The notes under the pieces are model-generated. The model worked only from the letters and a program-made list of their open reading frames with translations, searched no databases and was not told where the DNA came from. Source: Microvirga sp052115485 (GTDB lineage: Bacteria > Pseudomonadota > Alphaproteobacteria > Rhizobiales > Beijerinckiaceae). Taken from it: 64,000 nucleotides of DNA. A program made the translations under genes and the position numbers. This document shows positions 1 to 9,039 of this stretch, piece by piece. The stretch is from positions 310,001 to 374,000 of the forward strand of contig NZ_JBFRGU010000004.1 in assembly GCF_052115485.1 (NCBI RefSeq), written 5' to 3'. Each line of letters opens with the position of its first letter. The first letter of the stretch is position 1.

Positions 1-190
1 ATTCGCTCCAAGCGGAATCGTACCAGCGTGTCGTCCAACCGACGGGCAACCACGTGCCGAGCCAACGGGTGGCGAAGGAACTCGTCACCACCGTGCCGAT
101 CATGGCGAAGAGATTGAGGACAAAGAATCCGACCAGCGCCCAGATGGCCGCCGCCCAGAGTTTCGCACCGAGTGTCGTGTCGCGGATCAT
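1..190 (-). CDS. ABC transporter permease, N-terminal part (runs off the window)
   Basis: Only the first 63 codons are present; the gene continues beyond base 1. The ATG lies at 190-188, four bases after the stop of the preceding permease, so the two are probably translationally coupled. The visible protein begins MIRDTTLGAKLWAAAIWALV and has one hydrophobic segment at about residues 12-36 followed by a periplasmic-looking stretch, as in the second permease (PotC/UgpE-like) of binding-protein importers. By position it is the last visible gene of the uxaC-linked importer operon. The family follows from position and topology; no permease EAA loop is visible in this fragment. Confidence 0.75.
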   Translation of the reverse strand, partial: MIRDTTLGAKLWAAAIWALVGFFVLNLFAMIGTVVTSSFATRWLGTWLPVGWTTRWYDSAWSE

Positions 191-194
191 CGGC

Positions 195-1103
195 TTACCC
201 TTTCGCGCCGCTGGCGGGGCCGCGGTAGAACAAGCCGCGTGAGGCGAGCACCGCAACGACGATGGCGAGCTGCACGAAGCCCATGATCATCGCGATGGCC
301 GAGGCCATGGAGTAATCGTATTCCTCGAACGCCGCCTGATAGGCCGCAATCGAAATGACGCGGGTCGGTCCCGCAGGCGCGCCGAGAAGAACTGCCGATG
401 GGAAAACGGAGAATGCTTGCACGAAGGACAGGCAGAACGTGATGGCGAAGCCGGGCATCAGAAGCGGAAGATAGATATGGCGGAACCGTTGGGCCGCGCT
501 CGCTCCCAGCGTGGCCGCGGCCTGCTCCAACGCCGGATCGATGCCTGTGACATAGGACAACGTCAGCAGGAAGGTGAACGGGAAACCTGTAATCACCAGC
601 GAGGCGAAGACGCCCCAGTAATTGTGGACCAGTTTCAGGGGCTGCGAGATCAACCCGAACGTCATCAAGGTCCGATTGAGCCAGCCTTGCGGACCGAGAT
701 AGTTCAAAAGCCCTTCGGCCACGAGCACCGTACCGAGCGTGATCGGCAAAACCAGGATCGTCGTCAGAAGCCGCTGATGGCGCATGAGTCTGACGCGAAA
801 GGCAATCGGCACAGCAAGAACCAGATTGAGAAGCGTAACCGGAACCGCGAGCCACAACGTCTTGGCGATTGTCTCGTAGAGAAATGAATCTGCGAAGAAC
901 CGCTGATAATTGGCAAGCCATCCGCCACTCTTCGGCTCGAATGAAAGAATGAGACCGAAAGCGAAGGGATAGACGAACAGACACAGGCTGAAGATCGCCG
1001 CGGGCAGAACGAGCAGGGTCACTGCGTCGAGCCCGCGAGACGCCATTCGTTGACGCAGACTGGGTCCCTGAACAACGGTGGGAGCAAGAGCGTGTTGCAT
1101 CAT
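195..1103 (-). CDS. ABC transporter permease (PotB-like)
   Basis: This 302-residue integral membrane protein forms one half of the channel of a binding-protein-dependent importer. Hydrophobic segments occur near residues 28-55, 85-105, 118-140, 165-190, 215-240 and 265-290. The EAA-type coupling loop reads EQAAATLGASAAQRF (about residues 192-206), the contact site for the ATPase in this family. Its ATG overlaps the ATPase stop as ATGA (1100-1103), and the second permease follows after four bases. Family membership is clear. The substrate is inferred from the neighbouring uronate genes and could be something else. Confidence 0.9.
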   Translation of the reverse strand: MMQHALAPTVVQGPSLRQRMASRGLDAVTLLVLPAAIFSLCLFVYPFAFGLILSFEPKSGGWLANYQRFFADSFLYETIAKTLWLAVPVTLLNLVLAVPIAFRVRLMRHQRLLTTILVLPITLGTVLVAEGLLNYLGPQGWLNRTLMTFGLISQPLKLVHNYWGVFASLVITGFPFTFLLTLSYVTGIDPALEQAAATLGASAAQRFRHIYLPLLMPGFAITFCLSFVQAFSVFPSAVLLGAPAGPTRVISIAAYQAAFEEYDYSMASAIAMIMGFVQLAIVVAVLASRGLFYRGPASGAKG

Positions 1104-2185
1104 CCCCTCCCCTCGATTGGTTCGGCGAAGACGAGAATGCGCTCGTCAACAGCGCGCAGGTAAATGGCAGATCCTGGCTCCGCTGCATAGTGAGATCGAA
1201 ACACGAAATCGAGCCCGCCTGTGGAGTGAGCCGTACCCACGAACTCGCGGCCGCGATATTCAATGGTATCGACGGTAACCGCGAGAGCATTCGGCCCCGG
1301 CTCCCCGGCAACGAGATCGTCGGGCCGGATGGCAGCGAAAGCCGGCGCTCCAACCGACAGGTTTTCCCGAGCGACACCGCTGACCTTCGCGCCCTCCACA
1401 TCGATCACGGCGCGGCCGTTCTCAATAGAGAGAACGCGCCCCTTCAGCTTGTTGCGGAAGCCCATGAAATCGGCGACATCGAGATGGGCCGGGGCTTCAT
1501 AAAGCTCTTTCGGGGTTCCGACCTGACGGATGACGCCGTCACGCAGCACCACGATCCGATCGGCCAACGACAAGGCCTCATCCTGATCGTGAGTCACATA
1601 GATCGTCGTCGCGCCGAGCTCATTGTGGATGCGTCGAATTTCAGCGCGCATCTCGAGGCGAAGTTTCGCGTCCAGGTTGGACAATGGTTCGTCCATCAGG
1701 ACGAGAGGTGGCTCGATGACGATGGCGCGGGCAATCGCCACGCGCTGCTGCTGACCACCGGAGAGTTGGCCGGGCAGCTTATGCTCCTGACCTTGCAAGC
1801 GCACGAGACGCAGCGCCTCATCGACCTTGCGCTCCATCTCCGCTTTGGGCGTGCCACGCATCTTCAAGCCGAAGCCGATATTCTGGCGCACATTCAAGTG
1901 AGGAAAGAGCGCGTAGTTCTGGAAAACCATGCCGAACCCACGCTCCTCGGGCCGCAGGGTATCGACCCGACTCTTGTCGAGCCAGATCGCGCCCCCCGTA
2001 ACAGGCAGGAGACCCGCGATGCAGTTCAGCGTCGTCGACTTGCCGCACCCTGAAGGTCCGAGCAGCGCGATGAACTCGCGTCGCCGGATCGTCAGGTTGA
2101 TGTCGCGCAGCGCGTTATGGGCGCCAAAGTCGCGGCTGACATGATCGAGCCGGACCTCGTCGAACTGTGAAAGAGCAATAGCCAT
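1100..2185 (-). CDS. ABC transporter ATP-binding protein (PotA/UgpC type)
   Basis: This 361-residue cytoplasmic ATPase energises the importer encoded around it. Walker A is GPSGCGKST at residues 43-51, the Q-loop follows in MVFQNYALFPH, the signature LSGGQQQ is at 141-147, Walker B LVLMDEP is at 161-167, and the switch His is in YVTHDQDEAL. A C-terminal TOBE-like region of about 110 residues follows, as is usual for PotA/MalK/FbpC proteins. It lies 15 bases after the binding-protein gene and overlaps the first permease by four bases, so it belongs to one operon running from uxaC to the window edge. Confidence 0.95.
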   Translation of the reverse strand: MAIALSQFDEVRLDHVSRDFGAHNALRDINLTIRRREFIALLGPSGCGKSTTLNCIAGLLPVTGGAIWLDKSRVDTLRPEERGFGMVFQNYALFPHLNVRQNIGFGLKMRGTPKAEMERKVDEALRLVRLQGQEHKLPGQLSGGQQQRVAIARAIVIEPPLVLMDEPLSNLDAKLRLEMRAEIRRIHNELGATTIYVTHDQDEALSLADRIVVLRDGVIRQVGTPKELYEAPAHLDVADFMGFRNKLKGRVLSIENGRAVIDVEGAKVSGVARENLSVGAPAFAAIRPDDLVAGEPGPNALAVTVDTIEYRGREFVGTAHSTGGLDFVFRSHYAAEPGSAIYLRAVDERILVFAEPIEGRG

Positions 2186-2200
2186 CGCGGATCCCTGACT

Positions 2201-3388
2201 TTACTTACGCTTCGATCCGCCGACCTGCTCGTCCCAGATGCGGAAGGCGACGACCATCTGGTCCGGCTGGAGCGGCAACTCGATCGGATTCTCGGCAATC
2301 CATTTCTCGTATTCGGGACGCCCGAATTCCTTGATCGCGGCCTGGCTTTCGGCCGGAGCCATGTCGAGGGTCACGCCCTTCACGGCGGGGCCGGGGTAGA
2401 AATAACCTTCGTCATAAGTGTAGGCCTGCTGCTCCTTGGTAAGCAGGAAGTTCATCAGGTCGAGGAGCACAGCCTGCTTCTCGTTCGAGAGCCCTTTCGG
2501 CACGCACATGTAGTGGGCATCCGCCACCCAGTGGAAGCCTTTGAGCGCCGCGACCTTCGCCTCTTTCGGCACAACCCCGAGAACGCGCGGATTGATGTCC
2601 CAGCCCGTCGTTGACACGGTCATGTCGCGCGAGCCTTCGCCAAGTTCCTTCATCACCGCGCCGGTGCCGGACGGGTAGTATTCGATGTACTGGCCGAGCT
2701 CCTTCAAATAGGCCCAGGTCTTGTCCCAGCCCTTCGCGGGATCCTGCGGATTGCTGTCGCCGAGGATGTAGGGCAAGCCCATGATGAAGGTGCGGCCGGG
2801 CCCCGAATTGGCAGGGCGCGCATAGATGAGCCGGTTCGGATTGGCTTTCGCCCAGGCGAGAAGTTCCTCGGCCGTCGTCGGCGGGGTCTGCACCTTGTTG
2901 GGCATGTATTCGAGCAACGGGCCGGACGGATAATAGGTGACGACGACGCCCTGTCCCTTGGCCAAGGTCTGCATCTTGGCAGCGGCTGGAAGATAGATGT
3001 CATCGAGCTTCGGTAGCGCCCCCGCGTGGGTCGGAAGTAGTTCCACCCAGAGCTTCTGGTCGATGCCGGCGGAGAGTGCATCGGTGCCGGTCAGCACGAG
3101 ATCGATATCGACCCGGCCCGCATCCTGTTGCGCCTTGATCTTGCCGGCGAGTTCGGGGGCCGGTGCTTTCGTAAAAGTGATGCGCGAGACGAGGTTCGGC
3201 TTCGCCTTGCGGTAATTCTCGATGGCTTTCTGCGTCAAGGCGAGATTGCCCGCAACGTCGATTACGTTGAGCGCGACCGGTTCCTTCGGCAGCGCCAATT
3301 GCGCGAAGCTCGATCCGCCGAACGCAGCCACGCCCGCAGCGCCGGCGGCACCGCCGACGAAAGTCCGTCTGGTGATTGGGTTCTTCAT
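2201..3388 (-). CDS. Extracellular solute-binding protein with Tat-type signal
   Basis: This periplasmic binding protein (395 residues from the chosen start) captures the ligand for the importer downstream. The N-terminus MKNPITRRTF has a twin-arginine motif (residues 7-8) followed by an Ala/Gly-rich hydrophobic segment and a likely cleavage after FGGSSFA. I chose the ATG at 3388 because GGAGG lies six bases upstream of it; the reading frame is open to 3442, where it would overlap uxaC. The mature part resembles family-1 (spermidine/putrescine or iron type) binding proteins. It sits 50 bases downstream of uxaC, which suggests a hexuronate or related acid as ligand; that is an inference. Confidence 0.88.
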   Translation of the reverse strand: MKNPITRRTFVGGAAGAAGVAAFGGSSFAQLALPKEPVALNVIDVAGNLALTQKAIENYRKAKPNLVSRITFTKAPAPELAGKIKAQQDAGRVDIDLVLTGTDALSAGIDQKLWVELLPTHAGALPKLDDIYLPAAAKMQTLAKGQGVVVTYYPSGPLLEYMPNKVQTPPTTAEELLAWAKANPNRLIYARPANSGPGRTFIMGLPYILGDSNPQDPAKGWDKTWAYLKELGQYIEYYPSGTGAVMKELGEGSRDMTVSTTGWDINPRVLGVVPKEAKVAALKGFHWVADAHYMCVPKGLSNEKQAVLLDLMNFLLTKEQQAYTYDEGYFYPGPAVKGVTLDMAPAESQAAIKEFGRPEYEKWIAENPIELPLQPDQMVVAFRIWDEQVGGSKRK

Positions 3389-3438
3389 CATCTTCCTCCC
3401 GTTCTGTGCGGCATGATTCTTGTGAACCATGTCCGAAG

Positions 3439-4842
3439 TCACAGCTTGTAGGCCTCTTTCGCGAGGCGATAAGCGAGGTCATGTGCCACCTCGTGCGCCT
3501 CATCCTCATCGAGGCGATGGCCCGTCACGAGATTGGCGAGAAAAGCGCAGTCGACCCGGCGGGCTACGTCATGGCGCGCAGGGATCGAGAGATAAGCCCG
3601 CGTGTCGTCATTGAAGCCGACCGTATTATAGAACCCGGCAGTTTCAGTGGTCAGTTCGCGGAACCGACGCATCCCTTCCGGGGCATCGAAAAACCACCAG
3701 GCAGGACCAAGCTTCAGCGCAGGATAATGCCCCGCAAGCGGAGCCAGTTCCCGCGAATAGCTCGTCTCATCGAGGGTGAAGACGATCAGCGTAAAATTAC
3801 GCTCATTGCCGAACCGGTCGAGAAGCGGTTTCAATGCGCGCACATAGTCGGTCTGAGAGGGAATATCCGCTCCCATGTCGCGGCCAAAACGAGAAAAGAC
3901 CGTGTTGTTGTGGTTGCGGAACGAGCCGGGATGGACCTGCATCACCATACCGTCTTCGACGCTCATGGCCGCCATCTCGGTCAGCATCTGCGCGCGAAAG
4001 AGTTCGGCTTCGTCGACACTCACTGCGCCGGTCGACACCTTACGAAACAGCGCCTCGGCTTCCGCGCGTGGCAGGTCCGCCGTTCGCGCCGTGGGATGGC
4101 CGTGATCGGTCGATGTCGCGCCATAACCGCGGAAGAAAGCGCGGCGCTTGCGGTGGGCCTCCAGATACCCATCCCAAGAGAGCGTATCGCAACCCGTGAT
4201 CTCGCCGAAGCTGACGAGATTATCTCGAAAGCCCTCGAAATCCGGGTCGATGACCGGGTCGGGGCGATAGGCTGTGATCACTCGGCCCTTCCAACCTGAT
4301 TGCCGGATCATTTCGTGAGATTTCAGCGGATCGAGCGGGCTTTCCGTCGTGGCGATAACTTCGATCCGGAAACGCTCGAACAGCGCACGGGGCCTGAATT
4401 CAGGCGTGCGAAGGGCTGCGTCGATCCGGTCGAAATAATCGTCCGCCGTCTTCGGCGACAACCGCTCGGTAAAGCCGAAGAGCGTCGCAAAGGTATGGTC
4501 CAGCCATGCTCGCGTCGGCGTGCCGCGAAAGAGATGGTAGTGAAAGGCAAAGCGCCGCCAGATCTTGCGCGCGTCGCGCTCGACGGGGCTGCCATCCCTG
4601 GTCGGAACGCCCAGATCCTCCAGGCTGACGCCCTGGCTGTAGAGCATGCGAAAAATATAATGATCGGGGATCACGAACAGCGTTGCCGGATCGGGGAACG
4701 GCTCGTTCTGTGCATACCAACGCGGGTCCGTATGGCCATGCGGCGAGACGATCGGCAGATCCTGGACAGCCCTGTAGAGCCTCTGCGCGACGGCGCGGAC
4801 TGTTGGCTCAACAGGAAAAAGCCGGTCCGGATGGATCAGCAT
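3439..4842 (-). CDS. uxaC: Uronate isomerase
   Basis: UxaC interconverts D-glucuronate/D-fructuronate and D-galacturonate/D-tagaturonate, the first step of hexuronate catabolism. The protein begins MLIHPDRLFPVEPTVR and carries the amidohydrolase-like metal motif HGHTDP with His35 and His37; later conserved blocks include TESPLDPL and FNDDTRAYLSIPARHD. Its 467 residues match the usual family length of about 470. The frame is open to 4893, but the ATG at 4842 has an AGGGAG site eight bases upstream and gives the canonical N-terminus. It is the first gene of the minus-strand operon and is divergent from the GntR regulator at 4967. Confidence 0.95.
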   Translation of the reverse strand: MLIHPDRLFPVEPTVRAVAQRLYRAVQDLPIVSPHGHTDPRWYAQNEPFPDPATLFVIPDHYIFRMLYSQGVSLEDLGVPTRDGSPVERDARKIWRRFAFHYHLFRGTPTRAWLDHTFATLFGFTERLSPKTADDYFDRIDAALRTPEFRPRALFERFRIEVIATTESPLDPLKSHEMIRQSGWKGRVITAYRPDPVIDPDFEGFRDNLVSFGEITGCDTLSWDGYLEAHRKRRAFFRGYGATSTDHGHPTARTADLPRAEAEALFRKVSTGAVSVDEAELFRAQMLTEMAAMSVEDGMVMQVHPGSFRNHNNTVFSRFGRDMGADIPSQTDYVRALKPLLDRFGNERNFTLIVFTLDETSYSRELAPLAGHYPALKLGPAWWFFDAPEGMRRFRELTTETAGFYNTVGFNDDTRAYLSIPARHDVARRVDCAFLANLVTGHRLDEDEAHEVAHDLAYRLAKEAYKL

Positions 4843-4941
4843 GGCGTCACTCCCTGGACACTTCGCTCCGACTTGCTTCTTGATCGGTTTCAAGCATCAA
4901 CGAGCCTGAGCTTAGAGCGACTGACGCTTCTTTGCAATGGT

Positions 4942-4964
4942 CTACTAGTATGGTAGTGTACTAC
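4942..4964. promoter_or_regulatory. Overlapping inverted repeats, probable GntR operator
   Basis: CTAC (4942-4945), GTAG (4953-4956) and CTAC (4961-4964) form two overlapping dyads directly before the GntR start at 4967. FadR-type GntR proteins bind short dyads of this kind, so this is a good candidate for autoregulation and for control of the divergent uxaC operon. No binding evidence exists beyond the sequence and its position. Confidence 0.45.
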
Positions 4965-4966
4965 TT

Positions 4967-5692
4967 ATGAACGAAAGAAGTCTCACAAAGCTCGGCCTCA
5001 GCAGGGAGCCCATGGCCCGTCAGGTCACGCGAGCCCTCCGTCAAGCCATCGTGACAATGCAATTGTCGCCGGGGGAAATGCTGTCCGAGCAGGATCTTGC
5101 CGGGCGCTTCGGCGTCAGTCGGTCTCCTGTCAGGGAGGCCTTGATCAAGTTGAGCGAGGCTGGTCTCGTGCGGGTGTTGCCTCAACGAGGAACTCAGGTC
5201 GTGAAGATTTCGCGCGCCGGCGTCGAAGATGCGCGCTTCATCCGGGAAGCCGTTGAAACGGCAGTGGTGCGTGAAGCCGCGCTGAAGGCAAACCCCGTCA
5301 TGCTTGCCGAATTGAATGCGAGCCTTGCGCGGCAACGTCGCGCCCAACGTGCAAGAACGACGGAAGAATTCCTGGAACTCGATGAAGAGTTTCACCGTCT
5401 CCTAGCCGAAGCCGCGGGCCGCCCGGCAGCGTGGGAGATGATCGAGGACGTGAAGCCTCAGATGGATCGGGTGCGCTTTCTCGATATGGCACAGGCAACT
5501 CCACGGCATATCGTCGTCGCGCAGCACCTCCTCATCGTGGATGCCATCAAAGCCGGCGATCCCGTGGCGGCTGAGCAGGCGATGCGTCAACACCTGAGTG
5601 AAATTCTGCGCTCACTGCCGGAACTCGCTGCACAGCATCCTGATCTTTTCGAGCCGGAATCCGAGTCTTCGCCGACCATGCTGAGCGCATGA
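4967..5692 (+). CDS. GntR/FadR-family regulator with FCD domain (UxuR/ExuR-like)
   Basis: This 241-residue DNA-binding regulator has an N-terminal winged helix (about residues 15-85; recognition region LAGRFGVSRSPVREALIKL, wing VLPQRGTQV) and a C-terminal all-helical FCD ligand-binding domain (about 90-225) with the metal-site pattern DEEFHRLLAEAAG. FCD-type GntR proteins commonly repress sugar-acid catabolism and respond to a sugar acid. The gene is divergent from uxaC and 28 bases upstream of uxaA, so it most likely controls both arms. Inverted repeats at 4942-4964 directly precede its start codon. Confidence 0.92.
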   Translation: MNERSLTKLGLSREPMARQVTRALRQAIVTMQLSPGEMLSEQDLAGRFGVSRSPVREALIKLSEAGLVRVLPQRGTQVVKISRAGVEDARFIREAVETAVVREAALKANPVMLAELNASLARQRRAQRARTTEEFLELDEEFHRLLAEAAGRPAAWEMIEDVKPQMDRVRFLDMAQATPRHIVVAQHLLIVDAIKAGDPVAAEQAMRQHLSEILRSLPELAAQHPDLFEPESESSPTMLSA

Positions 5693-5720
5693 GCGTTCCC
5701 GGCGCGCTGAGGACATAGAC

Positions 5721-7253
5721 ATGTTGGACAAGCCCGCCTCTACACCGCGCACCGTGCGTCTTCACGAACGGGATAATCTAGTCGTGGCGGTCGAGCCCAT
5801 CGAAGTCGGATCGCTCGTCCACGGGATTGCAGCGCGCGAGCGCGTGCCGCGCGGCCACAAGATGGCGATTGCCGCTGTTCAACAAGGTGAGCCCATTCTC
5901 AAATTCGGGCAGATCATCGGCTTCGCTCTGAAGAACGTTGAACCTGGCGAGTGGCTGCATGAGCACAATGTGGGAATGCATGATTTTCCTCGCGATTATC
6001 GGTTCGCGGAAAGCGCCAAGTCTGAGGCTATCCTTTCGGGCGAAGCGCAGGCGACATTCCAGGGCTTCCGTCGTGCGAATGGTAAGGTCGGGACGCGGAA
6101 TTATCTCGCCATCCTCACAAGCGTGAACTGCTCGGCCTCGGTCGCTCGTTTCATCGCCAGGGAGATCGAGCGTTCCGGGCTTCTCGACGATTATCCGAAT
6201 GTCGATGGCGTCATCCCTCTCGTTCACGGCACCGGCTGTGCGATGGACACGAAGGGCGAAGGGTACGAAGTCCTCAAGCGCACCCAGTGGGGCTATGCCT
6301 CCAACCCCAACATGGCTGGCGTGTTGATGGTCGGCCTCGGCTGCGAGGTCTTTCAAATCGGTCGCTGGAAGGAGCTCTATGGAATCAGCGAGAGTGACAC
6401 CTTCCGCACGATGACAATCCAGGATGTCGGGGGCACCAGGAAGACAGTGGAGGCGGGCGTTGCCGCCATCAGGGACATGCTCCCGATCGCCAATAAGGCA
6501 AAGCGCGAGACCGTGCCGGCATCCGAGTTAATGCTGGCGTTGCAATGTGGCGGCTCGGATGGTTATTCCGGCATCACCGCCAACCCGGCGCTCGGTGCAG
6601 CGGTCGATCTGCTCGTGCGGAACGGTGGAACGGCGATCCTTTCGGAAACACCGGAAATCTACGGCGCCGAGCATCTTCTGACCCGCCGAGCGATCACACG
6701 CGAAATCGGCGAGAAGCTTCTCGGATTGATCGATTGGTGGGAGGACTACACCGCCCGCAACAACGCCGAGATGAACAACAACCCTTCGCCCGGTAACAAG
6801 GCCGGGGGGCTCACCACCATTCTCGAGAAATCTCTCGGCGCCGCCGCTAAGGGCGGCACGACTCAGCTGAACGACGTCTATCGTTATGCGGAGCCGGTGG
6901 CGACAAAAGGCTTGGTGTTCATGGATACGCCCGGCTACGATCCGGTTTCGGCGACCGGCCAGGTCGCGGGCGGCGCCAACATTCTTTGCTTCACCACGGG
7001 GCGCGGTTCTGCTTACGGCTGCAAGCCGACGCCCTCGATCAAGCTTGCGACCAACAGCGAAATCCATCGCCGCATGATCGACGATATGGACATCAATTGC
7101 GGTGACATTCTCGATGGCGTCTCGATCGAGGAAAAAGGTCGGGAGATCTTCGAGACCATCCTCAAGACCGCATCCGGGCAACGGACGAAGTCAGAAGAGA
7201 TGGGCTATGGCGACGCAGAGTTTGTTCCGTGGCAGATCGGAGCGACCATGTGA
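5721..7253 (+). CDS. uxaA: Altronate dehydratase
   Basis: UxaA dehydrates D-altronate to 2-keto-3-deoxy-gluconate using iron. The 510-residue protein has an N-terminal SAF domain (about residues 12-95, including HDFPRDYRF) and the long UxaA/GarD C-terminal domain with GTGCAMD, LGCEVFQI, LQCGGSDGYSG, NKAGGLTTILEKSLG and TTGRGSAYGCKPTPSIK; the conserved Cys residues of the metal site are present. GarD (galactarate dehydratase) is the nearest alternative; the neighbouring uxaC favours UxaA. It is co-directional with the GntR gene. No fructuronate/tagaturonate reductase lies in the window, so the pathway is incomplete here. Confidence 0.9.
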   Translation: MLDKPASTPRTVRLHERDNLVVAVEPIEVGSLVHGIAARERVPRGHKMAIAAVQQGEPILKFGQIIGFALKNVEPGEWLHEHNVGMHDFPRDYRFAESAKSEAILSGEAQATFQGFRRANGKVGTRNYLAILTSVNCSASVARFIAREIERSGLLDDYPNVDGVIPLVHGTGCAMDTKGEGYEVLKRTQWGYASNPNMAGVLMVGLGCEVFQIGRWKELYGISESDTFRTMTIQDVGGTRKTVEAGVAAIRDMLPIANKAKRETVPASELMLALQCGGSDGYSGITANPALGAAVDLLVRNGGTAILSETPEIYGAEHLLTRRAITREIGEKLLGLIDWWEDYTARNNAEMNNNPSPGNKAGGLTTILEKSLGAAAKGGTTQLNDVYRYAEPVATKGLVFMDTPGYDPVSATGQVAGGANILCFTTGRGSAYGCKPTPSIKLATNSEIHRRMIDDMDINCGDILDGVSIEEKGREIFETILKTASGQRTKSEEMGYGDAEFVPWQIGATM

Positions 7254-7306
7254 CGTCGCAGTCGCAAGGTGAGGGCGAAAGATATCTCCCGCCGTCACGT
7301 TACGAT

Positions 7307-7326
7307 GCCGACCGTTATACGTCGGC
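7307..7326. terminator. Small inverted repeat between convergent genes
   Basis: GCCGAC (7307-7312) and GTCGGC (7321-7326) flank an eight-base loop and overlap the 3' end of the flotillin gene, which converges with uxaA. There is no T tract, so a role in 3'-end formation is only a possibility. Confidence 0.25.
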
Positions 7327-9015
7327 CTGAGGAAGAGGCGTTCCGCTCTTTGCGACTTCGACCTTGATTGCATCCTTCGGTGTCACCGATCCGAGCAACG
7401 AATCGATTGCGTTCTCGCCACCCGCAAACCCGGCCTCGGCCAGAATCTTGTTCAAGATCGGCTTGTTGGCCTGAAGGTTCAGAAGCTGCCCGGCCAGCCC
7501 CTCGCCGAGACCGATCCCCGCGCCATCCGAGGCCGACTTGCCGTTGATGAGGCCGCCGGTATCGAAGATGCGGATGTCGGAGATCTTCTCGATAGGCTTC
7601 ACCGATTCCGCGATGGCTGCGGGAACGGTGCGAATACGGTCGCGAGAAAGCTCGAAGTCGATCACTGATGTCGAGAGCTTGTTGCGCGCGTCGTTCATGG
7701 CAGCCTCGGTTTCGGCTTGTGCCTTACCCATCTCAAGAATGCCTTCGGCCTCGATTTTGGCCGCCTCGGCCTTCGCGGTAGCGATGGTCTTGATGGCTTG
7801 TGCCTGATTTTCGGCGGCATCTCGTTCGGCCTCGGCCGCCACGGTGACGCTGGTGGCTTCGGTTTGCGCTTCCTGCTCCGCTGCGATTACTGCGATGCGC
7901 TTTTGACGCTCGGCGACCTCGACCTCTCTCGCCGTCGTAACCTTCTCATCGGCGGCCACGGCAAGAGCTTCCGCAGCCTTCGCAGCGGCCTTCGCCTCGG
8001 ATTCCTCGCGGCTCTTGTTGGCAACGGCAATCGCGCTTTCCTGGGCGACGATCTGAACATCGCGCTTGGCTTCGAGTTCCGATTGTTGCACGACGCGGCT
8101 GGCGGCGATATTGGCATTCTCCTTGATGCGCTTCGCCTCTGCCTCCTGCTCGGCAATGGCCAGTTCCGATGCGATTCTCGCCGTCTCTTCTGCTTGCCGG
8201 GCCTCGGCTTCCTTCGCCGCTTGCTCGGCACGGGTTTTGGCGGTGGCATTGGCGATGTCGCGCTGCTGCGCCAATTCCGCCTCGCGCGAGCTGCGATCGA
8301 TTTCGAGCTTGCGCTGCAGCGCCTCGCGATCCTTCTCCGCTATGGCGACTTCGGTGTCGCGAACGACTTCGTTACGCTCCTTCTTGCGCTGCTCGGTGAT
8401 CTTGGTGAGCGTTGCCAGACCTTCCGCGTCGAAGCTGTTGTTCGGGTTGAAATGCTTGATGTCAGTCTGGTCCAGGCGGGTCAGGGACACGCTCTCCAAT
8501 TCAAGCCCGTTCGACGTAAGATCGGCCGCGACGGTCTCCTGCACCGCCTTGACGAACTCGGTGCGCTTCTCCTGAAGATCGTTCAAGGACATGGTCGCGG
8601 CAACCGAGCGCAATGCGTCGACGAACTTCGCTTCGATCAACTGGCGCAGCGCATCGGCATCGTTGGTGCGGTCGCCAAGCGTCTGCGCCGCGAGTGCAAT
8701 CGAATCGCCTTCCGGGCGAACGCGTACATAGAATTCCGCACCGATATCGACACGCATGCGATCCCGCGTGATGAGAGCGTCGCTTTCACCGCGGCGAACC
8801 TCCAGGCGCAGGGTGTTGAGATTGACCCAGGCCATGGAATGGAACACCGGCAGCACGACGGAGCCACCATCGAGCACCACCTTTTTGCCGCCGAGGCCCG
8901 TTCGCACATAAGCCTGATCGCGGGTCGAACGCTTGTAGAGAATGCCGATCACCACGCCGATGCCGAGAATGGCAATAAGGCTGAGAGCGGCCGGGATAAT
9001 GACGCCATTTAGCAT
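7315..9015 (-). CDS. Flotillin-family (SPFH/Band 7) membrane protein
   Basis: This 566-residue protein is anchored by a single N-terminal membrane segment (about residues 6-26), followed by an SPFH/PHB domain (about 30-200) and a long Ala/Glu/Lys-rich coiled coil (about 215-460) typical of flotillins. The C-terminal part has Gly-rich stretches (GLINGKSASDGAGIGLGEG). Flotillins organise membrane microdomains and are often encoded with an NfeD/YqiJ partner, as here: the YqiJ-like gene lies 24 bases upstream on the same strand. The closest E. coli relative in architecture is YqiK. The strong antisense coding appearance over this gene is a codon-bias artefact. Confidence 0.92.
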   Translation of the reverse strand: MLNGVIIPAALSLIAILGIGVVIGILYKRSTRDQAYVRTGLGGKKVVLDGGSVVLPVFHSMAWVNLNTLRLEVRRGESDALITRDRMRVDIGAEFYVRVRPEGDSIALAAQTLGDRTNDADALRQLIEAKFVDALRSVAATMSLNDLQEKRTEFVKAVQETVAADLTSNGLELESVSLTRLDQTDIKHFNPNNSFDAEGLATLTKITEQRKKERNEVVRDTEVAIAEKDREALQRKLEIDRSSREAELAQQRDIANATAKTRAEQAAKEAEARQAEETARIASELAIAEQEAEAKRIKENANIAASRVVQQSELEAKRDVQIVAQESAIAVANKSREESEAKAAAKAAEALAVAADEKVTTAREVEVAERQKRIAVIAAEQEAQTEATSVTVAAEAERDAAENQAQAIKTIATAKAEAAKIEAEGILEMGKAQAETEAAMNDARNKLSTSVIDFELSRDRIRTVPAAIAESVKPIEKISDIRIFDTGGLINGKSASDGAGIGLGEGLAGQLLNLQANKPILNKILAEAGFAGGENAIDSLLGSVTPKDAIKVEVAKSGTPLPQADV

Positions 9016-9039
9016 TGAAGATCTCCGGAGAATTTCGCG

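Noticed and set aside
187..1401. Long minus-strand open frame (about 400 codons)
   Set aside because: It overlaps the permease and ATPase in another frame, is Arg/Ser-rich, has no recognisable domain, and is explained by GC-rich codon bias.
7717..9012. Long plus-strand open frame antisense to the flotillin gene
   Set aside because: Its Gly/Leu/Arg repetitive composition is the mirror of the Ala/Glu coiled coil on the other strand; no start signal or domain is seen.
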